Shown here in pieces: positions 48,130 to 59,107 of a stretch of DNA of 64,000 bases; position 1 is the first letter of the stretch; each line of letters begins with the position of its first letter. A program made the position numbers and the translations under genes. A model generated the notes under the pieces. That model made no database searches, was not told where the DNA came from, and saw only the letters and a program-made list of their open reading frames with translations. Location of the stretch: contig CAJNOJ010000119.1 in NCBI GenBank assembly GCA_905250025.1, positions 124,001-188,000 on the forward strand, given 5' to 3'. The stretch comes from Adineta ricciae. Lineage: Eukaryota; Rotifera; Eurotatoria; Adinetida; Adinetidae.

Positions 48130-49437
48130 ATGATGTGGGCATATATTTTGGTCTGTCTTGTCTTATGTACGAATGGTGTTTCACCGAAATTATTCAGGAA
48201 ACTTCATGGTTTGGAAACGGAATTGAATCGATTGAAATGTGACATGCATGATTTACTTGTAAGGGATGAAGTATAATGAAAAAATTATGGAAAACTTCGA
48301 TGTTTTTTAGAATACATATAAAAATGAAATGGGAAAATCGCCTTTTCGAAATCGAAGTGTCGATGCGATCACCGCTGCGTGGCAAAGTACATTTCCCGAT
48401 GGAAATTATCGAACGAATACAAAAAATTCCATTCCATTTCGACAAATGAATCTCAGAGGTAAATAGTCACAACAAGTTCAAGCGAAACGATTCGTCTATC
48501 ATCTCATATCTAGATCCCGACACAATTCTTCGAATGGCTGAATATCAAGCAATGGTGTATTGCAAATCAAATATACTTAATTCACCTTCGGATATTTCAT
48601 CGATAGTAAAGATGTCGGGAAAAAATCTTCGTGTTGGTAACTTTACAATTGCAGCGACTGGTTTCGATAAATACAATGTGTTATATTGGTACATCGCTGT
48701 AAATATTCCTCAACAATCGATTCTTCTTGTTCATCGAGGAACACGATCATCGAATCGAGTATGTTTCATGCGAAATATTCCTTTCAAAGCTCATTTATTG
48801 ATGATTGTAGAACGATGTTTACGACGATCTCAATCGAGGTAGAATACATAATTCACACGGACAGCTCAGTGGTGATTTTCCTTATCTACTTCAATCGAAA
48901 GATGTTTATCTTGATAGTGGTTTTTATACAAGATTTCAACATGAAAAGATACCAATCGTAACTGCTCTTCGTAAAATTCTGCAACAATACTCATCTCCAT
49001 CATTTTCTTTCGTTGTCGTCGGTCATTCATTGGGAGCATCATGGGCGTTTCTCAATGCGGCATATTTCGTAGGTCTTAATGATATCAATTCACGTTTATC
49101 AGCGATTTATACCTTTGGCCAACCTTTACTTGGTTCGGCAAGCTTTGTCAATCAGATCACAACAAAATTCGATACACCAAGTCAACGTTACGTTCGTACT
49201 GTGAATGGAAACGATCTTGTTCCCCACATTGGCTGTGAAGAGTGTGTACAACCGCAATACTCCAACGAAAAATGGGTGATGAATACCACTCAAGTCATAT
49301 GGAAAGATTGTAACGGTGGTGCAGATCCTCAATGCAGCTCGGGCGTTCCGTGTAACCAACTTTCATGGGCAAATCACAGTGCAGTTGGCCGATTCTCTAT
49401 GCGCAGTGAATTTTGTCGAGTTGCAAGTAATCTATGA
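48130..49437 (+). CDS. Secreted class 3 lipase
   Basis: Alpha/beta hydrolase acting on acylglycerols, probably extracellular or lysosomal, about 365 residues. It starts with a signal peptide (MMWAYILVCLVLCTNGVS; a second Met follows at once). Exons include 48130-48258 and a later junction removing 48759-48864. That join gives RGTRSSNRLSGDFPYL and keeps frame. Class 3 hallmarks: HRGT (oxyanion region), the nucleophile elbow VVGHSLGAS, catalytic Asp in NGNDLVPHIG and catalytic His in WANHSAVGRF, in the usual order. YLDSGFYTRF corresponds to the HSGF block of fungal lipases. Four cysteines in CEECVQP...CNGG/CSSGVPC suggest disulfides. Similar enzymes occur in fungi, oomycetes and some animals, so horizontal origin is only a possibility. 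AATAAA at 49568-49573. Confidence 0.87.
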
Positions 49438-49567
49438 AATACTGTCATTGCATCATCCATGCGTCAATGTTTTTTTTTGCTTGTTCTTCTCATGAGTAGT
49501 ATATAAGTCATCATACGACAAACAGAGGTCGATTTTTGTAATTTTTTTTCTTGTGTGCGCGTGTTGA

Positions 49568-49573
49568 AATAAA
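49568..49573 (+). terminator. Poly(A) signal of the lipase gene, 12 bp before the next ATG
   Basis: AATAAA, 131 bp past the lipase stop. The next gene's start codon is at 49585, so cleavage would fall inside or just before that coding region. Confidence 0.55.
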
Positions 49574-49584
49574 CAAATTTACCA

Positions 49585-50863
49585 ATGTTATCAATAACAA
49601 ACGCGATTGAAAGACACCATGAACATAAAGATAATATGCAGCTAGTGAAACAATATGAACGACGACAATTGAAGCTAGGGAAACGATTAGCTTATATACT
49701 TCGATATGGAGCGGAAAAAGAAGGTTTACAAGTCGATGAAGGTATGTTAGAGTTTTTGTGAGAAATTTCGTTTCGATTGTGTTGACCTTTCTACAAGGTT
49801 GGATTTCCTTATCTGCACTTGCAAAAGTTCCACTATTGAGTGAATATACAGAAAATGAATTACTTGGTGAGATTCAAACATCGTATTCATACAGAAAAAC
49901 ACCGAGATATCAATGGGAAAGACGACCGAATGGAATTTATGTTCGAGCGGCTTATGGACGAAAATTTGAACGAGTAAAATTTCTCGAAGTTGTTTATTGG
50001 AGAAAATTGATTTTGATTTTTAGAATCCTTTTCATGGACAAACACAAATTCGTCGTCTATTAGACTTGGCGTTAGAATACGTTTGTCAGAATATTGATAA
50101 ATACGACTTCGAAGGATTTCCAGATGAATTTCTTATTAAGTAATTAGTTTATCTTGTCGAATAGAGGAAATACATTTGTCTTATATATTTACAGTGAAGT
50201 TATTCATCGGATTAAACGAAATGGAAAATTAACAAGCAGAACTTTACAAGGAATATTGTCAGGAACGATGGAGCATTTAGATCTCGATGGAATTTATCTT
50301 ACTGGTTCGTATTTCTTCGTTAGCATTGCAAAAAATATTCACTAAGATCATTTTTAGAATCAGGAATCCGAGCTGTGTATACCAAATGTCCAAATTTAAG
50401 GGTTCTTTCATTGAAAGGTTGTGGCTACATTCTCAATGACCATTATTGTGAACAACTAATTCGAGTAAATCTCTCATCTGGATCTTTACTGAAAAGAATT
50501 TTTCTCATTTAGAAATGTCCACTTATTGAATCTCTTGATCTGTCATATTGCCGGCATTTAACTGACCGTACATTGGATAATTTAACGAAATATTATTCCG
50601 AGAATCTTCTTCATCTGATCCTTTCGGGCAATCAGAATTACACCGGTGACGCCATCGTACGTCTCGTCTCTGGCTGTCAACATCTCAGACAATTAGATAT
50701 TTGGGACAATCCCAACTGTACAAACGATGTTCTAAACATTTTGATCGCATTAGGAAAATCGCGTAGCGAAGATCGTGCAATCACTATTGTACATAAACAT
50801 CTTCAACATCCAGCTGTTGCCCCAGCGAATCCTTGGGCTGTAGTCAGTGCAAAGACGGTGTAA
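49585..50863 (+). CDS. KptA/TRPT1 N-terminal lobe fused to leucine-rich repeats
   Basis: About 355 residues, six exons. Residues about 30-115 align with the winged-helix N-terminal lobe of tRNA 2'-phosphotransferase (KptA/Tpt1/TRPT1): LGKRLAYILRYGAEKEGLQV, then GWISLSALAKVPLL...YTENELLGEI and NGIYVRAAYGR. In active enzymes the first block reads LRH and the last reads IRANQGHS. Here the His is Tyr and QGHS is AYGR, and the NAD-binding C-terminal lobe is missing, so catalysis is unlikely. The rest is leucine-rich repeats of the cysteine-containing AMN1/FBXL kind: CPNLRVLSLKGCGYI, CPLIESLDLSYCRHLTDRTL and CQHLRQLDIWDNPNCTNDVL. No F-box is evident. The protein may bind RNA ends or act as an adaptor (inference). 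The domain combination is one I do not know from described proteins. Confidence 0.78.
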
Positions 50864-51174
50864 ATCAAGTGTGCCTAGATTTTGTTTATTTCGATTTGTT
50901 TTTAAACAACGACATACATTTATATGAATACTGGCAAGAAGAAAGTTGACGTTGAAACAAGCACCTGTCGTTCGTGATTGACGCTTCTAAGCAGAAAAAA
51001 AAACTCAGAATTCGTTAGTTTTTTTGCTCCTGTCGAAAAGAGTCGTTTTTATCATGAACTGTTCGATAAGATATCCGCTGAAACTACTAATCATATTGAT
51101 GGAAAGAAAAGAGAAAGAAGAAAAACGTTTTTTGGTTTTGTTATGCTTGTTGTTATCAAAGTGCGAATATTGCG
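50864..51174. other. Convergent 3' region
   Basis: 310 bp between the KptA-LRR gene and malectin, which point toward each other. It presumably holds both 3' UTRs. Nothing else seen. Confidence 0.4.
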
Positions 51175-52141
51175 TTAAAGACGACATAAACAAAAAATAA
51201 CAGGAATAACAGCAACTACTGCAGCTAAGAAAGGAACTAAGTAACTAGATTGATCTTCCGCATAGGGATCAACCACTTTTGGTCCGCTGGTTTTCAAATT
51301 TCGTTGAACTTTCGTTGCTTTCGCTGGTGGTTCATCATATTCTTCACGCACGGGTTCTTCTACTTGTTCCGGTTCAGGTATAGCGGGTAATTTCGGTATT
51401 TCTTAAATTAAAAAAAATGCAATCGAATGAGAAGACTATCTGAACAAGAAATATTCTATACGTACGATCGACTGAGCCCTTCCAAATGATCAGTGCATTG
51501 ACTTTGGGATTATCTCGATGGTCAAGCTTTTGAAAAGTAACTTTCAAAGTTCCTGAGTACGATGAACTACGAGTTTTAACAACTAGACGGCCGTTCTTTA
51601 TTTGAAATGGAATATATTCGTCATGTGCAGTTGCTCGACCAGCTTTGGAAAATATATCAAATTCCTCAAGAATAACATGTTCGTCGTTTAAGACAATTTG
51701 GAAAACCTAAATCATCCAAATGAAAAGATCGTCGTCGAGTTGATGAGAAACAAACTTTCATATTAGCTCCATTGAACCAAACTTCAGCGAATTTCATCCA
51801 AAGAACATAGTCACCATCATCAGCAAGCTCGATTTCATACGAAAACTGCTGTAAATCATATCGTTCAGTTTGATAAATAATCATATCTTCAACTGGAACA
51901 CGACTAATACTTAAACTTCGTCCATAGTCCGACGCAATTCCACTTTTGAGAAAATCTTTTCGATATCTTACGCCTAACCAAATGAAAAACATATTAATCA
52001 ACACTTGTCATCCTGTACAAGTATACCGTTCGCATCTATGTGTGCATCACCACCACAGTTCACCGCAAATATCACATTATCCATAATTCCTGCGGAATAA
52101 CATTGATGAATGATGAAGAATAACACATGAAGATATCGCAT
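51175..52141 (-). CDS. MLEC: Malectin
   Basis: ER membrane lectin that binds diglucosylated N-glycans and helps glycoprotein quality control with ribophorin I. About 270 residues. Signal peptide MRYLHVLFFIIHQCYSAG, then the malectin domain: FAVNCGGDAHIDANG, IYQTERYDLQQFSYEIELAD, GDYVLWMKFAEVWF and LNDEHVILEEFDIFSKAG. The domain ends near NALIIWKGSVD. A Glu/Pro-rich linker (IPEPEQVEEPVREEYDEPP) leads to a C-terminal membrane helix (YLVPFLAAVVAVIPVIFCL) with a few cytoplasmic residues, as in vertebrate malectin. Introns are GT-AG and frame-preserving. It is divergent from PDE6D. Confidence 0.93.
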
Positions 52142-52441
52142 TTTTGTCTTGATTGAAAGAATATGAATGATTTGAAAAAGAAAAAGTAAACAATCCATAT
52201 CAATGTTGCATGATATCAATGGTTTAACAAATAAACCAATAAAATCTAGCCTGAGGTCGCTCTCGAGTCAAAACTTGTCAATAGTGACACAGAATGAGAA
52301 GAACGGAAGAAGAAAAGACGGATGACAGGCTCAAACTCTTCTAAGGAAGTAGATGAATTCTATTTCCTAGGTGTTCTTGGAAGAAAAAAAAAGAATCAAA
52401 CAAATCAAATTCAGTTGAGTAAAGCGTGTCGTTCCTGTCAG
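52142..52441. promoter_or_regulatory. Bidirectional promoter region of malectin and PDE6D
   Basis: About 300 bp between the malectin start codon and the preferred PDE6D start. From 52322 an open frame in phase with PDE6D would add 40 residues if used. Such a short head-to-head spacing implies a shared promoter. Confidence 0.5.
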
Positions 52442-53039
<598 letters not shown>

Positions 53040-53556
53040 GATTTGTTCAGCATGCCAAATAAAACACTTATCCATTGATCTTTCTAAACGCGTAATAAAC
53101 GAGATTTTCGCTATTCAAACCGCGCCATTCATGAAAATTAAGAAGCATCGGGTAGATAAAGAGTCTTATATTTAAAAGTTGTCATGAAATAACTAAGATA
53201 AGAAAAATATATGAAAAGAATGTCATTTTACCTGACGAATATCACCATTGCATATTTATGAAATCTTTCTTAACTATGACCTTTCTCGGCGATGCCAAGT
53301 TCTAATTTTTCTAATGAATTTCTCTTTGTTCAGTAGACAAAATGTTTTCTCGACCTGTTATGGTAATACTCTATTTAAAAAGCTCAAAGATATGTGGATC
53401 AAACGATATAGTCTTATCATTTATATCAGAATGTCCATGTCACCTACAGATAAACAGATAGTGGAATAAGAAAAGAAAAGAAAACAGACTTGATAATAAA
53501 ACAAGTGAGCAGTCGACAAATAATATCGACATTTCGTTCTATACGAGAAAACAATC
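53040..53556. other. Intergenic region between PDE6D and the carrier gene
   Basis: 517 bp, AT-rich. Short frames here have no domain or splice support. AATAAAAC near 53494 could be a poly(A) signal. Confidence 0.4.
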
Positions 53557-54676
53557 ATGAAGGATTTTGCAGCAGGACTATTCGCTGGTAAGATTATTTT
53601 GTTAGCTGATCAAAAAAGAAGCTCTCAGTTGTTTTCAGGTGTGATTAGTACATTAGTTTCACATCCGATCGATACACTCAAAGTGACTATGCAATATCAT
53701 TCAACGCATAGTATTCCTGGAGCTATAAAATCGATTATTCAATTGAATTCTGTATGAGAAAGTATATACTTGGAAGAATATGATTTTGTTTTGCAAATTC
53801 CGTGTAGATTCAAGGCTTTTATCGTGGTGTCACACCACATTTATTAACACAATGTGCATCTCAAACGGCATTTTATGGTTCTTATGCAAGTTGTCTTCGT
53901 ATGTTGGGTTGTAATCGAGATAATCGTGCAGCAATAACATTATTTGACAATTTCGTTGCTGGTTCCTTCGGTGGATTCGTTCAATCCTTTCCTTCAAGTG
54001 TTTTAGAGTTACTCAAGATTCGTCTTCAGACAACAGGTAAGATTTGTTTTGAGAAAACATTCATTTTTTGCTCTTCACTTCGTTCAGCTCACCAACAGGA
54101 AGCAAATTTTTATCAAGTACTTCGGCATGTGCTTCAAACAGAAGGTATTCGAGGTCTTTCTCGTGGTTTACATGCAACTATTTGGCGCGACACACCTACG
54201 TACGGTAAGGATTCAAACTTACTTTCTTATCAAAGGGAAGAAGGATGTTTAAGACTAAAAAAACTTATTATTTTCAACAAATCTGCCAAATTAATCGAGC
54301 TTAGTTGAGTTTATCACAATTGACACCCTCCAAAGCAATCATCATATCTTTTCCAGGCATTTACATGATGATTTACGATCCATTACGAGACTATTTACAC
54401 GAACTACTCAGTAGTGAATTTCTCGGTGGATTCATCTCAGGTGGTACCGTCGGAGTAATCAGTTGGACATTGGCCTGTCCAGTTGATATATGTAAAAGTA
54501 AACAACAAGCTGGCTACACAAATAAGAACTTAGGGCAATGTCTCGTGGAAATCTATCGAATAGAAAATGGTATACACGCGTTCTATTGTGGCTGGTCAGC
54601 AATAGCTACACGTGCGTTTCTTTTAAACGCTGTTTCACTTCTTGTCTGGGATCATAGTCGGCGTTGGTTTGGTTAG
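53557..54676 (+). CDS. Mitochondrial carrier family protein (SLC25, A45/A48-like)
   Basis: Six-helix inner-membrane transporter of about 270 residues, made of three tandem repeats. Exons are short with GT-AG introns. The PxDxxKxxxQ signatures are SHPIDTLKVTMQ in repeat 1, SSVLELLKIRLQ in repeat 2 (proline and acidic residue shifted) and ACPVDICKSKQQ in repeat 3. Each repeat ends in the GxxGFYRG-type motif (IQGFYRGVTPHLL, IRGLSRGLHATIW, HAFYCGWSAIATR). The short size and RDTPTYGIYMMIYD resemble the acyl-carnitine-like SLC25A45/47/48 group, but the substrate cannot be told from sequence alone. It follows PDE6D on the same strand; its 3' end is 88 bp from the end of the convergent GPCR pseudogene. 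Confidence 0.85.
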
Positions 54677-54764
54677 AAAACGCGGCGAATATCCGTTAGA
54701 ATTTTTACCATTTTCTGTCTCTTTGATCCATATAAATATTGAATACCAGGTTGAATTTGAACAA

Positions 54765-55736
54765 TTATCTTTGACTTGAGATCATTGTTGGCGACGAAGT
54801 CGATGTGCTTATTGCAGACGCTTTCGTTCGTCGTCTGTTTCTATGGTGATGGACTTTTGGTTTTGCCCAAATATTCGGAAATGCGGACATATTTAAGAAC
54901 GATGAGAAACAGCAAGGGACATACGTAAATGCATCGGAAATTTGGACACACCACGGCGAGTTCATCAATGGGCAAAAATTGTGTAAGAAGTTCAAATTTG
55001 TGAGAACATATGGCACGAGACCGACGAGATAAATCGAGGAAAACAGTAAAATTTGTCGTGCTAAGTGTTTACATCGACGCCAACGTTTCGGGGGTAAACG
55101 AAGAACTGTTAAGCGTAAACGAATGATCCTTACGACTAAGAAAAATGTCACGAATATCGTCAGAAACAACGGTAATATCAAACTTAAAATTGTATCGATT
55201 AAAAAGACAATATTGTGATTTTCAAAGCACGGTCGACATTCAAGTGTTTACAAGAGCGTTCCTTCGTATGTACATGTGGACGCAAGTATTGAATACCATA
55301 GAATTGGCAAACTTATCGCCAGAAAATGCGGAATCAGTTTAAATCTCAATGTCGATTACCGTTTTGTCAAATGAATTGGGCCGAAGATGAGTATATGGCG
55401 TTGAATTGGTGTCCAACAAACGAGTAAACCAAGAGAAACAATCGATGGATAATCAAATATTAACTTGATTTTACATAGAAGCGACGAAAAGAGAAAATAT
55501 AGGCTAAAATACAGTTCAAACAGAAACAGTGGTACACATGTGCAATTTGTGAATAAACAAACATAAAGAATGAGACGAAATGTAAAAACACTTGATTTTT
55601 TGTTGTAATTCAACCGATATAAAGCAAAAAGATTAATAAATACGCTTGGAATAGCTATACCAATAATCAGAATAAAAAGAATTCGACTGATAAGAAAACT
55701 TAACACTGAAGATGATTCATTCAGCGAAACAAACAT
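54765..55736 (-). pseudogene. Rhodopsin-like GPCR pseudogene with two in-frame stops
   Basis: A single reading frame covers all seven helices of an intronless receptor but is broken by TAA at 55356-55358 and TAA at 55248-55250. Before the first stop are helix 1 (LFILIIGIAIPSVFINLFAL), helices 2-3 and a (E)RH-type motif, QRHILIF. Between the stops lie helix 4 (LIPHFLAISLPILWYS) and the start of loop 2. After the second stop come the loop cysteines (ECRPCFE), helices 5-7 and a basic tail. Sequence stays in phase across both stops. No splice choice removes both without deleting helix 4. Each TAA is one C-to-T change away from CAA (Gln), so recent nonsense decay is the simplest reading. Confidence 0.8.
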
Positions 55737-57073
55737 TCAGTATCGGTATTGATTCAACTAAATAGATCTCTTTCTGGTTTGAATCATCGTTCATATTCTC
55801 ATCTTTTGATCATAGGGATTTCTCTATAGAATACTTGAGTATTTAGATAGAAATATAAGCAAACATTTTTCTCTTCGTGTCCAATGTCATCACACTCCTT
55901 TGTTGACAAGAATAAAATACATTTACATGTTCATTCATTAGTGCACAAGTCTTCACACAAACAATCGATGTACTAGATTCGAAGTCAGGGAATCTTTTTC
56001 CAGAATTAGTACCAGTCTTATTTCAAAATATAGAATTCAAGATCGTTTACATATGTACTATCTACTCCCTTCACAGCATGATGGTTGTTCGTGTCATTGT
56101 TATGTATACGTGGTTAAAAGGATTTTTGTTCTTACTGCTTTCTGATACTTCATTAAAATCTACTTGATATGTAACAAGACTTTGCTCGACAGATGGACGA
56201 ACGCGGTAAAGATTTTAGTGGGTCTGACCCTTGTGTGACTGTTTGAAAATATTGATCAATGTGTGTGTGTAAATGTTTGTGATTTAATCTGTATCGATCC
56301 AATGAAGAAGGATGATTGAACAGATTTGTTTTGATGATTCTCGTTCATCAAGCAACAATTGATAAAATCAAACGCGTTACTTGAGAATAAACGTTCGTTA
56401 TAGATCGAGAGTTAATCACATGAAAAATATGTCAAAAAATGTTGACATAAGCGATTCATCTTCGGTTAACAAAGTACCATAAACGTTCGATATGTTCTAA
56501 TTAATTCGTAAAAATAATTTCATTATCGTATTATTTTCTAATCTGATTACGGAAAACAAATTACAGTTCAGCCGGGTGAACTTTTGCGTAGTTGGGAATT
56601 TCAGCACGACTTCTAAATACCTATTCAATAAGCAAAGCAAATTTGCTGACATTACACGGCATAAAATTGCTTTTTTTCATTTTGATATTTAATGTATGTG
56701 AGTTCAATGTGAAAATGTCCATTAACCTTGTCGTTTTGCTCTATGTCTGTTCTAAACGTTTGGTACATAGACATGTATATCTACGAGAGATACGATCGTT
56801 GATGACACTGATTCTCACTTACGGTGATCGATGACAAGCGAGATTTTTTTCTCTTTCAACGATTTTTCTTTTCGAAATGGGTGTAACCAAGCGTGACCAA
56901 GTGGGATTGATGAGAATTGATTGGCTAGACACCTCGAGAAGAAATTCTCGTCGTTTGTCTTGATCTGTTTGGGTTTATGTTTTGTAATGAAAATTTTTAA
57001 TTGTTGCATTCATTTGAAAACTTGATTCATATAACAGTCGATTAGATCGAGGAGAGTAACAAGTCATTCAGTG
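55737..57073. other. Intergenic region
   Basis: 1.3 kb of AT-rich sequence with a short TG tract near 56260-56275. No coding exon recognised. It holds the promoter of the PTB/proline-rich gene near its right end. Confidence 0.4.
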
Positions 57074-59107
57074 ATGGCGTCACGTTTTCTGGATTTAGAA
57101 CGGAAACATTTAGTTGTTCAATTTGTCTCTGTTGAACCATTGAAATTCCATTCAACAGCCGATGGCACTGATCTTGTTCAAGACATTCTTCGATCGCAAC
57201 TATCGCGATCAGACGAAGATATCTTCGGTCAAGACGGCGCTTTGTCCATTGATGAACAAGGAGAGTTTCTCGCATTCGAACCGCACGATCCCAAAAACCG
57301 AACGTTACATTTACCAGTCGAACATTTAGCGTATTGTGGTGCATTGAGACGAATGCTATACGATAAATTCGATCAACGCAATCCTGATCAAATTCAACGA
57401 CGAGAGTTTGAAAATGTCGATTTAGCTAATCGATTTGCACAATATATCACGGGTCCGCCGATATTTGTCGCTGTTTTCCATGGATTTGATAATGCACTAT
57501 GTTACACATTTCTCACGCAAAATTCCGATGATGCTTGTCTCTTAGTGATGAAATTGATGCGTGCTTTTAAATTACACGAACAACAACTGGAGCAGCAAGG
57601 ACAAGTCGATCAAGGTTCTCCTTCACTTCCTTTGCTTCACGGTAGTGGTAGGTCGTCATCGTCGATCGACATTCATCGAAACAGTCCTTTAGTTCAACCA
57701 ATACAGCCATTACCAAATTCATACGTTCAAGATCCAAGACATGACGAACTAGTTCAACAACTGTTAGCAAATCCGAATTTACAACTTATCAGTCCACCAT
57801 TACAATTTGGTTCTTTGCGACTTAATGATATATCAATGAATACATCAATGGTAAGTGCCGTTGGATAGAATTTTCTCTCTAAACGTACTTAAAGTAGTGA
57901 CAAAATCTTTCTATTTCTTCATTTACTATTTAGAATCAACGCTCATCTCCAATTACAGTTAACAGAAGTGCCAGTTATCATAATGATATTCCTTTGGCAG
58001 ATCGGTCTTCACCACAGTTTATGCGCCCGCCTTCTCCACCTATTTTTGGCCTTTCTGGAACAAATAGTGCGCATGACTTATCAATGAGTGGAAATAATCC
58101 ACAAGTAATTTATAAACCCAATAATCGAGAAGTTGTTTATAAACAAAATATCATGGTGCGCTGGTTGCAACCTCCAACTCCACCGCCTCCAGCACCAATT
58201 ATTATTCGAGGTAAATTTACCGTCAATCCGCTTTTGTTTTCTATTTTAAATCTCTGAAATTCCATCGATAGAAATTCAAGCACCAGTTCAACCTGATCCC
58301 CCTATCGTCTGTCGACAATTACCTCGATGTCCACCGACACCACCTCCCATCATCGTTCGGTAATGACAAAGACTTCTTATAGCAATTTCATTCGACATTG
58401 TAACTTTCTTTTCTAGAGAAAAACCACCACCATGTCCACCCTGTGGTCAACCATTGATTATAGAAAAACGCATTCCATCCGTCACACTTCCTCGACAAGG
58501 TAATTTTTTCCTTCTTAAACTAATCTCCTATAGAATTCAAATCTTCTTATAGTCATTGTTGAACGATATCCTGCGCCACCTCCAAGACCCCCTACTATAA
58601 TTTATGAAAAATATCTTCCATCTGCTCCTCCAGGACCACGTCAAGTCATCGTCAAACGTGAAATATGTCAACCTGGCGCATATCCAGTCATTCGACAACA
58701 AGTTCCAGGACGGCATCTCGTTCGACAAATCGTTCGACAAATTCCTCAGCCAGCACCCGTTGCCCAGCCAGCATTAGTTTGTGTTCCACAACAACAGCAA
58801 CAAATTATCAACCAGCCGCAAGCTATCCAACAATTAGTGCCGGTTTTCGCAACACGACAAGTAAGTCTCGCCGCTCGATAAGTAGGAAAAGCTCATTTAA
58901 TTATGTCAAACTAAATTATGCCTCGACTGTCTTTCATATCCATTAACGCCGTTCGATATTTTTCAGCATGTCGTGCAGCCAAGAGGTGTTCGTGTTATTC
59001 GACAGGTTATTGGCCCAGCGCAAGGTTCAATTCAACAGCCTCAGCAAGTCTTCTCTCCCAACGGCCCAACTCTGATCCAAGCAGTGCCGAACGGCTTAAT
59101 CCAATAG
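57074..59107 (+). CDS. PTB-like domain protein with proline-rich VIVRE-type repeats
   Basis: About 570 residues, six exons. Residues 1-175 look like a PTB/PID fold: HLVVQFVSVEPLKFHSTADG, EFLAFEPHDPKNRTLHLPVE, then IFVAVFHGFDNALCYTFLT and a final helix DDACLLVMKLMRAFKLHEQQ. A Ser/Gln-rich linker follows. From about residue 310 the sequence alternates proline clusters with short hydrophobic-charged strands: PPTPPPPAPIIIREIQ, CPPTPPPIIVREKPP, PLIIEKRIPSV, RQVIVERYPAPPPRPP and RQVIVKREI. Then come VRQ repeats and a Gln-rich end. This beaded pattern recalls alveolin/articulin-like cytoskeletal repeats, but that is only resemblance. No signal peptide or membrane helix. Likely a cortical or cytoskeletal adaptor; no orthologue recognised. 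Confidence 0.72.

Noticed and set aside
54765..55736. Explaining the GPCR stops as introns
   Set aside because: The only GT...AG choice around the first stop deletes the start of helix 4, and removing the second breaks frame and loses the loop cysteine.
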